This document shows, piece by piece, positions 51,121-59,589 of a stretch of 64,000 nucleotides of DNA. Location of the stretch: the NCBI GenBank assembly GCA_022800935.1, contig JAAWRH010000002.1, forward strand, positions 124,001 to 188,000. Direction: 5' to 3'. Each line of letters begins with the position of its first letter. The first letter of the stretch is position 1. The stretch comes from Oscillospiraceae bacterium (GTDB lineage: Bacteria > Bacillota > Clostridia > Oscillospirales > Ruminococcaceae). The position numbers and the translations under genes are program-made. The notes beneath the pieces were generated by a model. That model had not been told where the DNA came from, searched no databases, and saw nothing but the letters and a program-made list of their open reading frames with translations.

Positions 51121-52257
51121 ATGTTAGAATTGGAAGAACTGCGGTTATTCCTTCTCAGCCTGGAGGAGGAGCTGAAAAACCTGGCGGAGGCCCTGGGCAT
51201 CCAACGCCTGAGGCGGCAGCTGGAGGAGCTGGAGACGCGGGTCTCCGACCCCGATTTCTGGAACGACACGGAAAATTCCCAGAAGGTGCTGCAGCAGACC
51301 GGCCAGGTCAAGGGAAAAATCAGCGCTTATGAGGAGCTGAAAACCCTGTATGAGGATACGCTGACCATGACCGAGCTGGCCATTGAAGAAAAAGAGGTTT
51401 CCGAATACCCGGAACTCAAGGAAAGCTCCGATAAAATTTCCGAGATGCTGGAGGAGCAAAAGCTCTCCACCATGCTCACCGGGGAATACGACGCCAAAAA
51501 CGCCATCCTTACCTTCCATGCGGGGGCGGGGGGCACCGAGGCCCAGGACTGGGTTCAGATGCTGTACCGGATGTACACCCGCTGGGCAGAGCGCCACGGC
51601 TTCAAGCTCAAGCTGCTGGACATGCTGGAGGGGGACGAGGCGGGCATCAAAAGCGCCTCCATTCTGCTGGAGGGCACCAACGCCTACGGCTATATGAAGT
51701 CAGAGGCAGGGGTTCACCGGCTGGTGCGCATCTCCCCCTTTGACGCATCGGGACGGCGGCACACCTCCTTCGCCTCGGTGGAGGTCATGCCGGAGATTGA
51801 CAACGACCTGGAGGTCAAAATAGACGACAAGGACCTGCGGGTGGACACCTACCGTTCCAGCGGCGCGGGCGGCCAGCACATCAACAAGACCGAATCGGCC
51901 ATCCGTATCACCCACATTCCCACCGGCATTGTGGTGGCCTGCCAGAACGAGCGCAGCCAGATACAGAACCGAGAGGTGGCCATGCGGATGCTCCGCTCCA
52001 AGCTGGTGGAGATTAAGGAGCGGGAGCACCTGGAAAAGATAGAGGACATCAAAGGGGTCCAGAAGGAGATTGCCTGGGGCTCCCAGATACGCTCCTATGT
52101 GTTCATGCCCTACACCCTGGCCAAGGACCACCGGACCGGCTTTGAATCCGGCAACATCGGCGCGGTGATGGACGGGGACATCGACGGCTTCATCAACGCC
52201 TATCTGAAGGCCTCCAGCCTGGGAACCCTCAAGGACGCGGCGGAGGCCGCTGAATAA
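51121..52257 (+). CDS. prfB: Peptide chain release factor 2
   Basis: A 378-residue RF2 that ends translation at UGA and UAA. The tripeptide-recognition region reads RISPFDASGRR (SPF motif) and the catalytic loop SSGAGGQHINKTESA contains GGQ. The gene is read in one continuous frame: the N-terminal part (EEELKNLAEALGIQRLRRQL) passes the position of the usual internal UGA frameshift without a stop. GGAGG lies 11 bases before ATG 51121. Confidence 0.96.
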   Translation: MLELEELRLFLLSLEEELKNLAEALGIQRLRRQLEELETRVSDPDFWNDTENSQKVLQQTGQVKGKISAYEELKTLYEDTLTMTELAIEEKEVSEYPELKESSDKISEMLEEQKLSTMLTGEYDAKNAILTFHAGAGGTEAQDWVQMLYRMYTRWAERHGFKLKLLDMLEGDEAGIKSASILLEGTNAYGYMKSEAGVHRLVRISPFDASGRRHTSFASVEVMPEIDNDLEVKIDDKDLRVDTYRSSGAGGQHINKTESAIRITHIPTGIVVACQNERSQIQNREVAMRMLRSKLVEIKEREHLEKIEDIKGVQKEIAWGSQIRSYVFMPYTLAKDHRTGFESGNIGAVMDGDIDGFINAYLKASSLGTLKDAAEAAE

Positions 52258-52260
52258 TAA

Positions 52261-52296
52261 AAAACATCCGCACTTCACAGCCGTGCGGATGTTTTT
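52261..52296 (+). terminator. Intrinsic terminator of prfB, likely bidirectional
   Basis: Stem AAAACATCCGCAC/GTGCGGATGTTTT with T-run on the plus strand and A-run on the left. It also lies at the 3' end of the convergent acetyltransferase gene. Confidence 0.9.
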
Positions 52297-52300
52297 TATA

Positions 52301-52762
52301 TTATTCTCCGGTTTGCCGTTCCATCAAATACACCTCTACAGTGTATTCTTCGTTCCCCGGCATCTGTCCCTTTTCCGTTTTCACAATCCGAAAACCAAGG
52401 CTCTCGTATAAGGCGCGGGCGGGTTCGTTGCCCTTGAGTGCCTCCACATACCGGATGTTCGGGAACCGGCGCAGGACATACCGGGCAAGCTGACGGCCTA
52501 CTCCCTTGCGCATATGCGCGGGAGAGACATAGAGCCACGCGAATTCTTCCTCCGTGCAGGCGGCAAAGCCCACAACCTTCCCGTCCAGCTCCGCCGCGAA
52601 AAGGCCGGGATAGTCGAACAAACCCTCTCTCTTTGCCGCTGTTTCCAACGGGACAAACGCATCCTCCAACCCCGCCAGCTTTAATTCCATCTTCCGCGCA
52701 CGGTCGTGTATCTCTTCGACGGACTTCCAATCCGTTTCCCTATACTCCCGTATTTCCAGCAA
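52301..52762 (-). CDS. GNAT-family N-acetyltransferase
   Basis: A 153-residue acetyltransferase with an acetyl-CoA motif (WLYVSPAHMRKGVGRQLARYVL, R-x-x-G-x-G/A type) and the C-terminal ALYESLGF signature. The start is TTG 52762 with GGAGG 10 bases upstream; longer frames run into the kinase gene. It overlaps the upstream kinase gene by 23 bases. Substrate unknown. Confidence 0.85.
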   Translation of the reverse strand: MLEIREYRETDWKSVEEIHDRARKMELKLAGLEDAFVPLETAAKREGLFDYPGLFAAELDGKVVGFAACTEEEFAWLYVSPAHMRKGVGRQLARYVLRRFPNIRYVEALKGNEPARALYESLGFRIVKTEKGQMPGNEEYTVEVYLMERQTGE

Positions 52763-53708
52763 TTTGTTTTTCCCTCCACTCTTTCCGTTCCGGCAGAAGG
52801 TTTTCCATGGGAAGAGGCTTCTCAGCAATCCACTCCGAAAAGGCCGTCCCGCTTCCGCAGGCAACCGCCATCCGGAGAATCTCCCGCGGACTGCCGCCGT
52901 TCAGGAATGCAGCGAGGCACCCCGCCAGCATGGAATCCCCCGCCCCCACGGTGTTGACCGCATTTCCCTGGGGCGCTTCCAGGGACCAGACGTTTTCGGC
53001 GTCCCAAAAGAGCGCGGCGCCCTCCTTCCCCATCGAAAGGAGGATATGCTCCGCCCCGTACTTCTCCGGGTTTCCATATCTCCAGAACCGGCAGACCGCC
53101 TTGGAAAGGCTTTCCCAGTCCGTAAGGGACCCGCCCGCCAGCTCCTCCAGCTCCTCACGGTTGGGCTTTGCCAGGAAGGGGCCGGTTTCCAGCAGCCGCC
53201 CCAGTGTGGGTCCGGAGCAATCCACCGCCAGCTTTACTCCCCTCTCCTTCAGCCGGGGAAGCTGGGAGAAAAGCGCCTGCGCCGCCTCCCCCTCCGGGAA
53301 CCGCCCCGCCGCCGCAAGGATGTCCCCCCGCTGTAACCGGTCCAGTTCCCGGCATACGGAGGTGATCGCGGCGGAGGTCATGGAAGGGCCTTTGGCGTTG
53401 AGCTCAGTGACCGCCTCTCCCCGGAGCTTAACATTGATGCGGGTAAAGACGTTTCCCCGAAGGGGGATCATCACAGGGGTCAGCCCCTGGAGGCGGAGCA
53501 GCTTTTCCAAAAGCTCCCCTGTATCCCCCGCCTTCACCGCGATGCACCGGCTGTCTATTCCCAGCCGCCGCAGCATGACCGAAAGGTTGATTCCCTTTCC
53601 GCCGGGGTAAATCCGCTCCTCCTCCGACCGGTTGGTTTCCCCAAAGCGCACGTCGGGACATTTCATCACATAGTCGATGGACGGGTTCAGCGTCAGGGTT
53701 GCAATCAA
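52740..53708 (-). CDS. PfkB-family sugar-phosphate kinase (1-phosphofructokinase/tagatose-6-P kinase-like)
   Basis: A 322-residue kinase starting MIATLTLNPSIDYV. YPGGKGINLSVMLRRLG near 34-50 is the FruK/LacC-type signature, and NTVGAGDSMLAGCLAAFL near 250-267 has the catalytic Asp. FruK makes fructose-1,6-bisphosphate. The start is TTG 53708, with GGGGG about 9 bases upstream; no ATG fits. It follows rhaB, but no fruA or lac genes are adjacent. Confidence 0.87.
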   Translation of the reverse strand: MIATLTLNPSIDYVMKCPDVRFGETNRSEEERIYPGGKGINLSVMLRRLGIDSRCIAVKAGDTGELLEKLLRLQGLTPVMIPLRGNVFTRINVKLRGEAVTELNAKGPSMTSAAITSVCRELDRLQRGDILAAAGRFPEGEAAQALFSQLPRLKERGVKLAVDCSGPTLGRLLETGPFLAKPNREELEELAGGSLTDWESLSKAVCRFWRYGNPEKYGAEHILLSMGKEGAALFWDAENVWSLEAPQGNAVNTVGAGDSMLAGCLAAFLNGGSPREILRMAVACGSGTAFSEWIAEKPLPMENLLPERKEWREKQIAGNTGV

Positions 53709-53736
53709 TATGTTCAGCCCCCTTTTTATGTTTCGG

Positions 53737-53767
53737 CAAAAACCGGCTGTCGAATATGGCAGCCGGT
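53737..53767 (-). terminator. Intrinsic terminator of rhaB
   Basis: Minus-strand stem AACCGGCTG/CAGCCGGTT followed by TTTTTG. It may only partly stop reading into the next kinase gene. Confidence 0.8.
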
Positions 53768-53807
53768 TGATTCCCGCGGCACAGCGCCGCCTTTTCCCAT
53801 CTACAGT

Positions 53808-55271
53808 TTACAGAAGGTACTTCTTAAAGGTCGTGTACGCCTCGTCCCACTGGGCCGTATTCTCCGGCTTGAATTCCTTCACCGGGAAGGAGTTGATCAC
53901 CGCCTGGCGCGCTGCCTTCAGGTCCTTGATGTACCCCAGGGACATCAGCTGCACCGCGATGTTGCCCATAGCCGTCGCCTCGATGGGTCCGGCCACCACC
54001 TTGGTATTGCAGGCGTTGGCGCAGAGCTGGCAGAGAAAGCCGTCCTTGGTGCCGCCGCCCACCACGTTGATCTGGGCGTAGTTCTTTCCGGCGCTTGTCT
54101 TCAGGAACTCAAAGACATAGCGGTATTTCATAGCCAGGCTTTCATAAATGCACCGCATGATTTCTCCCACCGTCTCTGGCACCCGCTGGCCGGACTTTTT
54201 GCAGAATTCCTTGATATCCTCAATGATGTGGCCGGGCTTTAAAAACTCCGGCGCGTCCGGGTCGATAAAGCTCTGGAAGGGGGCCACCTTCAGCGCCTCC
54301 TGCTCCAGCTGGGCGTAGGAGTAATCCTGGCCCATTCTGCCCAGCTGGCGGCGGGTCTCCTGAATCAGCCACAGGCCCATGATGTTTTTCAGGTAACGGG
54401 TGGTGTAGTCGTACCCGCCCTCGTTGGTGATGTTAAAGTCCTTGGACTTCTTGTCCATGATGGGGTGCTTGAGCTCGGTGCCCATCAGCGACCAGGTGCC
54501 GCAGCTGATAAACACAAAGTCTTCCTCCAGCGACGGCACCGACACCACCGCCGACGCGGTATCGTGGGAGGCAGAGGCGATTACCTTTGCCGCCGGGACC
54601 CCCAGCTCCGAGCAGATTGCCTCGCTGAGCTGCCCGATCTGTTCTCCGGGCTTTACAATATCGCACAGCATCTCCGTCGGGATAGACAGCCGCTCAAACA
54701 GCTCCCTACACCAGCCGTGGTTGGCGTCCAGCAGCTGGGAGGTGGAGGCGATGGTGTACTCCGCCGCCTTTACCCCTGTCAGGAAATAGTTGAACAAATC
54801 CGGGATAAACAGCATCCGGTCGGTGCGCTCCAGCAGGTCCTTCCGGTTCTGCACCAGGCTGAAAAGCTGGAACAGGGTGTTGATCTGCATGATCTGGGTG
54901 CCGGTCATGCCGTACAGCTCCTCCAGCGGGATGATCTCCGCCAGCTTTTCCACCATACCGTCGGTCCTGCCATCCCGGTAGTTCACCGGATTTTCCAGCA
55001 AACGGCCCTCCTTGTCGATCAGGCCGAAGTCCACTCCCCAGGTGTCGATGCCGATACTCTCAAAGCCGCCCGCCAGGTTGGCCTTGACAATCCCCTGCTT
55101 GATTTCGTGGAACAGCCGCAGGATATCCCAGTACAGGGTCCCGTTTACCAGCACCGGGTCGTTGGAAAAGCGGTGAACCTCGGTCAGCTCAATTTTGGTC
55201 CCGTCAAATTCGCCGATGATTGCCCTGCCGCTGGACGCGCCAAAGTCAAAGGCGAGCACTCGCTGTTTCAT
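53808..55271 (-). CDS. rhaB: Rhamnulokinase
   Basis: A 487-residue FGGY-family kinase phosphorylating L-rhamnulose. The start carries LAFDFGASSGRAIIGEFDG; IGIDTWGVDFGLID near 73-86, CGTWSLMGTEL near 258-268 and NVVGGGTKDGFLCQL near 393-407 are typical of RhaB. No rhaA, rhaD or rhaM gene is visible nearby. GGAGG lies upstream of ATG 55271, behind a good promoter. Confidence 0.92.
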   Translation of the reverse strand: MKQRVLAFDFGASSGRAIIGEFDGTKIELTEVHRFSNDPVLVNGTLYWDILRLFHEIKQGIVKANLAGGFESIGIDTWGVDFGLIDKEGRLLENPVNYRDGRTDGMVEKLAEIIPLEELYGMTGTQIMQINTLFQLFSLVQNRKDLLERTDRMLFIPDLFNYFLTGVKAAEYTIASTSQLLDANHGWCRELFERLSIPTEMLCDIVKPGEQIGQLSEAICSELGVPAAKVIASASHDTASAVVSVPSLEEDFVFISCGTWSLMGTELKHPIMDKKSKDFNITNEGGYDYTTRYLKNIMGLWLIQETRRQLGRMGQDYSYAQLEQEALKVAPFQSFIDPDAPEFLKPGHIIEDIKEFCKKSGQRVPETVGEIMRCIYESLAMKYRYVFEFLKTSAGKNYAQINVVGGGTKDGFLCQLCANACNTKVVAGPIEATAMGNIAVQLMSLGYIKDLKAARQAVINSFPVKEFKPENTAQWDEAYTTFKKYLL

Positions 55272-55363
55272 TTGTGTTTCCTCCCTAAATCATCATGTTG
55301 TCGGTTTCGTTTATCAGCCGCCCCAGTTTGTTTCAGCAGCAGATATGTACCATATCCAGTTGA

Positions 55364-55374
55364 GACAGGCTGTC
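55364..55374 (-). promoter_or_regulatory. Possible operator for rhaB
   Basis: Perfect palindrome GACAG-G-CTGTC just downstream of the -10 box. No cognate regulator is adjacent. Confidence 0.4.
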
Positions 55375-55384
55375 ATCTGCATCC

Positions 55385-55413
55385 ATTATAGCATATTTTG
55401 TTTAGAATAGCAA
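55385..55413 (-). promoter_or_regulatory. Promoter of rhaB
   Basis: -35 TTGCTA (55408-55413), 17-base spacer, consensus -10 TATAAT (55385-55390), leaving a leader of about 110 bases. Confidence 0.75.
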
Positions 55414-55430
55414 TTTGGAACCTGCATTCC

Positions 55431-56255
55431 TCATAGCCGCTCTACCAGCTCCAATCCGGCGGGATCATAGGCAATTTTAGCGTGATTTTTTCTTAAAAGC
55501 TCCTCCTCAATCCTGTTTCCCGTCTTAACATCAACCGTAATCCGATAAATCTCATTGTTCCGGTATACCCCGTCCGCCTCCCTGGAAAAGAACTCATTCC
55601 GGCATTCAATGTGATATTTCCTGGCCGGGCGGCCATCACACCGAAGCTCCCCGCAGAGATATCCATCCGATACATGGACAATCAGCTGATATATCCTGTC
55701 TGTATCGTTTAAAAACCGGTAGTCCAGATAGTTATATAGAATGGAGGTTCCCGTCCCAAAGGGAATCACCCGTCCAAAATCCGGAAACAGGTCCACCCCG
55801 TCGTGGTGGTGATGCTCAATGATCTTTAAATCCGAGTGGAGTACCATCCAGTGGATCAGGTTGGTAAACTGGCACATTCCCCCGCCTATTCCCTGTCCCG
55901 GCCTCCCGGAGGCGATGATCAGCCCCTCCCGGTAACCAGAGGCCGCGCTGGGCTTACCCACCAGCTCCCAAAAGGAGAAAATCTGTCCGGGCCTTATCAG
56001 CACATGGTCCACCTTGGGGGCCGCAAGCGCCAGATTGACCGCTTTGTTCTCCTGGAGCTGCATATCCACATTGCCCAGCCGCCGCCGTATCAGCGAGGAA
56101 TGGGAGTACAGCCGCTCCCTCAGCAGCTCATCGGATTTCTCCCGCGCGAACCGGGAACGCAGCCGCAGATTCTTCAGTCCTCTCAGCAGTATCTCCTTTT
56201 CGGTGGAAATCCGATAGGTCAACGGAGATATTTCACAAAACAATTTTCTGCTCAA
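55431..56255 (-). CDS. VanW-family protein
   Basis: A 274-residue protein with the VanW core: RPGQIFSFWELVGKPSAASGY, then GRPGQGIGGGMCQFTNLIHWM, and FPDFGRVIPFGTGTSILYNYLDYRF. The family occurs in some glycopeptide-resistance clusters and widely in Firmicutes, with a likely cell-wall role but no known activity. No signal peptide is evident. No other van genes are present, so resistance should not be inferred. Confidence 0.9.
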   Translation of the reverse strand: MSRKLFCEISPLTYRISTEKEILLRGLKNLRLRSRFAREKSDELLRERLYSHSSLIRRRLGNVDMQLQENKAVNLALAAPKVDHVLIRPGQIFSFWELVGKPSAASGYREGLIIASGRPGQGIGGGMCQFTNLIHWMVLHSDLKIIEHHHHDGVDLFPDFGRVIPFGTGTSILYNYLDYRFLNDTDRIYQLIVHVSDGYLCGELRCDGRPARKYHIECRNEFFSREADGVYRNNEIYRITVDVKTGNRIEEELLRKNHAKIAYDPAGLELVERL

Positions 56256-56331
56256 TTAAAAACACCCTCTCCCTGATGTTCTCATTTCGCAATAATCATG
56301 TCGCCTTGGCTTCTGCAAAGCTTTGTGGCTG

Positions 56332-56592
56332 TCAGCTTTCCAGCGCCCTATCCATCGCCGCCCGGATTTTCTCCTTGGACGGCACCCCCTCCATCAGCTT
56401 TTCCCTTCCCAGGTAGAGACAGGGAACATACCAGTAGTCATAGCTGTCCGCCAGCGCGGCCTCCTCCGATTCCTCCACCCTGTGGAATTTGATCGCCGCG
56501 TATTTGGGGTCCTCGCTCACCAGCTCCTGAATCAGCCGGTCGGCGCGGTGGCAGTGGGGGCAGGTGCGGAGATAAAAATAGGTCAGTTCCAT
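56332..56592 (-). CDS. Thioredoxin/glutaredoxin-like protein
   Basis: An 86-residue thioredoxin-fold protein with redox motif CPHC near residues 11-14 (TYFYLRTCPHCHRADRLI) and the cis-proline segment DYWYVPCLYLG. GGAGG lies 7 bases before the third ATG of a triplet (56592), which is taken as the start. It precedes no obvious reductase; it probably exchanges disulfides. Confidence 0.85.
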   Translation of the reverse strand: MELTYFYLRTCPHCHRADRLIQELVSEDPKYAAIKFHRVEESEEAALADSYDYWYVPCLYLGREKLMEGVPSKEKIRAAMDRALES

Positions 56593-56618
56593 CATCATTC
56601 CTCCGTTTTTTAAAATCA

Positions 56619-57107
56619 TTACAGCCGGATTTCATATTTTGCACAGGTTTTATCGATTAGATACGTAAGCCCTACAAAGGAAAAGCCGAAGCCCTCATAG
56701 ACGGCGCGAAGCTTCACCCTTTCGCTGCGGCAGTCCAGGCGCATATACTCCTTGTGCCGCCGCAGGGCCTCCTGCCTGGCGAACTCCAGCATCTTGTGTG
56801 AAACGCCCATGCCGTTAAATCCCTTCCCCACCGACACCTTGTGGACGAACAAGGACTTCCCGTCGGTGATATGGGGCCAGAAAAGGCCGTCGCCGTCACA
56901 GAGGATAAAGGTACCGGCAGGCTTCCCCTCCACCCGGCAGATGTAGGCCTGTCCCTCCGAGAAGAGGGCCTGGTCGGAGAGGTCCTCCTCGTCCCACAGC
57001 GGCATGTTCCGGGCGATAAGCTCATTGGCCACCTGGCGGAGCATATCCTTGAATTCCCGTTTTTGCTCCGGGGTCTTGACAATTTCAAATGTAATGGTAT
57101 TCTCCAT
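56619..57107 (-). CDS. GNAT-family N-acetyltransferase
   Basis: A 162-residue acetyltransferase: VHKVSVGKGFNGMGVSHKML supplies the acetyl-CoA motif A (R/Q-x-x-G-x-G/A, here K-x-F-N-x-M-G), and LRAVYEGFGFSFVG the C-terminal signature. Position ATG 57107 follows AGGAAGG; ATG 57146 is an unsupported alternative. It is 26 bases upstream of the thioredoxin-like gene and probably co-transcribed. Confidence 0.85.
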   Translation of the reverse strand: MENTITFEIVKTPEQKREFKDMLRQVANELIARNMPLWDEEDLSDQALFSEGQAYICRVEGKPAGTFILCDGDGLFWPHITDGKSLFVHKVSVGKGFNGMGVSHKMLEFARQEALRRHKEYMRLDCRSERVKLRAVYEGFGFSFVGLTYLIDKTCAKYEIRL

Positions 57108-57486
57108 TGCAGATTTCCTTCCTATGACACAGTTGTAAACATACATAATATAGCATAGAATTGCGGCAATTTCCAGAATTTTTTACGGAATTCCACCCCG
57201 TCCCACATATTGCAAACCAATTTATTAATTTTACATTAAATTTTTGATATAGACTATTTTCAAAAACATTTTGACATGGTATGATGAAATATGTGATATG
57301 AGATAGATTTTTGGGGAACGTTCTCAAAATAGCGGACAGGTCCCCGTTGTTATGTTTTTCCCGCCGCGCCTCCCGTGTGGAGACGCCGGCCCGGCATTTA
57401 AAAAATTTTAAAGCGGCCTGCAACAAAACGGTCCTTATCAGCTACTTATAGAGTGAACCGGTTACAGCAAGCCAGCATCCAGAACG
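57108..57486. other. AT-rich divergent intergenic region
   Basis: No gene seen. A possible plus-strand promoter is TTGACA near 57271 followed 17 bases later by TGATAT. A GGGGAACG element near 57313-57320 resembles an ECF -35 (GGAAC), but no matching -10 is clear. Confidence 0.4.
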
Positions 57487-58017
57487 GTGGTGGACAGAAG
57501 ATTGGATATCGATATCGAATTGGTAAAAAGCGCACGGCAGGGCGACCAGCGGAGCTTTGCCCAGCTGTATGACGCCCTCTCCCTGTATATGTATAAATAC
57601 GCCATGTACTCCCTAGGCAACCACTACGACGCGGAGGACGTGGTATCTGAAACCTTTATGGACGCTTTCCGCGGCCTGCACACCCTGCGGGACGAAAGCG
57701 CCTTTAAGCCCTGGATTATGAAAATATTGAGCGTCAAGATTAAACGGAAAATCAAGGAATACACCGAACAGCGGGATATCTCGGAGCTGTCCGAGGAGAT
57801 CGGCTTCGGTCCGGACCCCTCCGACGACCTGGCTGAACACAGCTCGGTGATGGAGGCGCTCAAAACTCTCACCCCGCAGGAACGGCAGATTGTGGTGCTC
57901 TCCGTGATATACGGCTACACCACCAAGGAAGTGGCGCAGATGCTGGGGCACCCCCAGGGAACTGTCAGCTCCAAGCTTCACAGGTCTCTGGCCAAGCTGC
58001 GCACCGTACTGCAATAG
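57487..58017 (+). CDS. ECF-type RNA polymerase sigma factor
   Basis: A 176-residue sigma factor: region 2 about 20-85 (YDAEDVVSETFMDAFRGLH then FKPWIMKILSVKIKRK), region 4 about 120-172 (LTPQERQIVVLSVIYGYTTKEVAQMLGHPQGTVSSKLHR spans it). The start is GTG 57487 or 57490; the Shine-Dalgarno is weak. It lies 12 bases upstream of a membrane protein with anti-sigma topology. Confidence 0.87.
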   Translation: MVDRRLDIDIELVKSARQGDQRSFAQLYDALSLYMYKYAMYSLGNHYDAEDVVSETFMDAFRGLHTLRDESAFKPWIMKILSVKIKRKIKEYTEQRDISELSEEIGFGPDPSDDLAEHSSVMEALKTLTPQERQIVVLSVIYGYTTKEVAQMLGHPQGTVSSKLHRSLAKLRTVLQ

Positions 58018-58029
58018 GAGAAAGGAGTG

Positions 58030-59514
58030 ATGAAGAGTATGTTTATAAAGAAAAAGCCTGTTAAGCTGACTGCGGCACAGCAGGAGAAGCTCCGGCAAAA
58101 GCTGCGGCAGCTTGCCCAACAGGACGAGATACCCCTGCCGGATTCTCTCCGCTCCTCCAATCTGCTGGCCAAGCTTCAGGAACAGCCGTCCTTTGTCCGG
58201 ATTGACGGCGACCCGTCCCCCCGCAGGCGGTCGGTATACGTGATCACCACCTGCGCCGCCGCCCTTTTGATGGTTGTGGGCCTTTCCAGGATTATGCCTG
58301 GGCTTTCAAAGGGGGCATCGGGCTTTGCCGTCAACGATTCCGTAAGTTCTATGGCAATGTCAGCGGCCCAGTCCAATCAAGGGGGAATCAGCAACTATCA
58401 GGAAATCATCACTGCCCTCCAGTATCTGGCCGGTACCGAAAGCCCCGCCGCCGGGAATATGCTTACCGCCGCCTCGTCATATGCCGAGACGTCCGGCAAT
58501 CCGGATACAGCAGGGGCCTCCGACAGCCAAGAAGCCAAAAGAGCTGCCCTTGCCCCGAATGCCGGACCCGCAGAGTCTGAAGAGGCGGTACCCGAAGAAC
58601 CCGTGCTCCCGGCCGATATACCAGAAGAGGCCAAGGAACCCATGATGGCGGAAACGGAAGACGAAATGGTCAGCGATGACAGCTCGGAGGGCTACGCCGC
58701 CTCTGCCTCCTTCCATTTCAGCGCCTTGAGCAACACCTCCAATTGGACCTATTGGCTGGACTCCCAGAGCAATACCCTGCGGCAAATCGCGCTCAGCGAT
58801 ATGGAGCAGACCGCCCAGGCCGCCCTTCCCCAGAATGCGTATGTCACCCAGCTGGAGAGCTACGGCGACCGGATTGCCTGTATCGACCCCTACCAGCTCT
58901 CCTACTACGACCAGGGCAACCTTATTTCCACCGATTCCCCCGGCATCACGGTCCATCTGTACCAAAGGGACGAAGAGGACTCCCTGAAGCTGGTGGATGC
59001 TATGTCCATGTCCGGGATGTATGAAACCAGCTATCTTTCCAACGACGGAAAGCTTTTCTTGGTTTCCAACCAAGAGGTTTACGCCGGTGCGGATACCATT
59101 GAGGAGGCGCTGGAAAGCCTGACCCACGAGGAGCTGGAGCCTGACAGCCGCCTTTCCGACCTGCTGCCCGTGGTATACCACGACATTCCGGATGAAACCC
59201 CTTCCCTGCTGCCCCCGGAGCAGATTTCCATGATTGGAACCCCGGTGGAGCTCAATTATCTCAACGTCATGATTGTTGACCTGACCGGGGAAAAGGACTG
59301 CTCCTTCTGGGCGTTTCTGGGCCGGAGGGGGAGCGTCTCCCTCTGTGACAGCTCCATCTCCATGATGACCGCGGACGGCGAGGGCGGGTGTCAGCTGGTT
59401 TCCATCGACTTTTCTGGCGACCGGGTTTCCTACCGCCTTTCCAAGTCCATGGAGGAGCAGGACGCTGTGTCCGAAGCCCCTGAACTGGAAGATAGCTATA
59501 ACCCCCCAGTCTAA
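58030..59514 (+). CDS. Probable anti-sigma factor with large extracellular beta domain
   Basis: A 494-residue protein. The cytoplasmic N-terminus (about 1-70) has a coiled helix (LTAAQQEKLRQKLRQLAQQ), then a membrane segment near 75-92 (VITTCAAALLMVVGL). A long Ser/Ala/Glu linker (about 95-215) leads to a beta-rich domain with alternating Tyr/Trp strands (WTYWLDSQSNTLRQIAL onwards), like beta-propeller regulators. Pairing with the ECF sigma suggests signal sensing outside the cell. ATG 58030 or 58039; I take 58030. Confidence 0.7.
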   Translation: MKSMFIKKKPVKLTAAQQEKLRQKLRQLAQQDEIPLPDSLRSSNLLAKLQEQPSFVRIDGDPSPRRRSVYVITTCAAALLMVVGLSRIMPGLSKGASGFAVNDSVSSMAMSAAQSNQGGISNYQEIITALQYLAGTESPAAGNMLTAASSYAETSGNPDTAGASDSQEAKRAALAPNAGPAESEEAVPEEPVLPADIPEEAKEPMMAETEDEMVSDDSSEGYAASASFHFSALSNTSNWTYWLDSQSNTLRQIALSDMEQTAQAALPQNAYVTQLESYGDRIACIDPYQLSYYDQGNLISTDSPGITVHLYQRDEEDSLKLVDAMSMSGMYETSYLSNDGKLFLVSNQEVYAGADTIEEALESLTHEELEPDSRLSDLLPVVYHDIPDETPSLLPPEQISMIGTPVELNYLNVMIVDLTGEKDCSFWAFLGRRGSVSLCDSSISMMTADGEGGCQLVSIDFSGDRVSYRLSKSMEEQDAVSEAPELEDSYNPPV

Positions 59515-59538
59515 AAATACGGGAAAGTAAAAAATTGC

Positions 59539-59567
59539 TTGACAACCCGATAAAAATCGTGTATGAT
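59539..59567 (+). promoter_or_regulatory. Promoter of the leuA leader
   Basis: -35 TTGACA (59539-59544), 17-base spacer, -10 TATGAT (59562-59567). Confidence 0.85.
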
Positions 59568-59589
59568 AATTTCAAATTCAATGAATCAC

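Noticed and set aside
55431-56255. VanW as a sign of vancomycin resistance
   Set aside because: No vanH/A/X, vanS or vanR genes are present; VanW proteins are common in Clostridia without resistance.
57310-57345. Autoregulatory ECF promoter upstream of the third sigma gene
   Set aside because: A GGAAC-like element is present but no -10 at the expected 16-17 base distance; kept only as a note.
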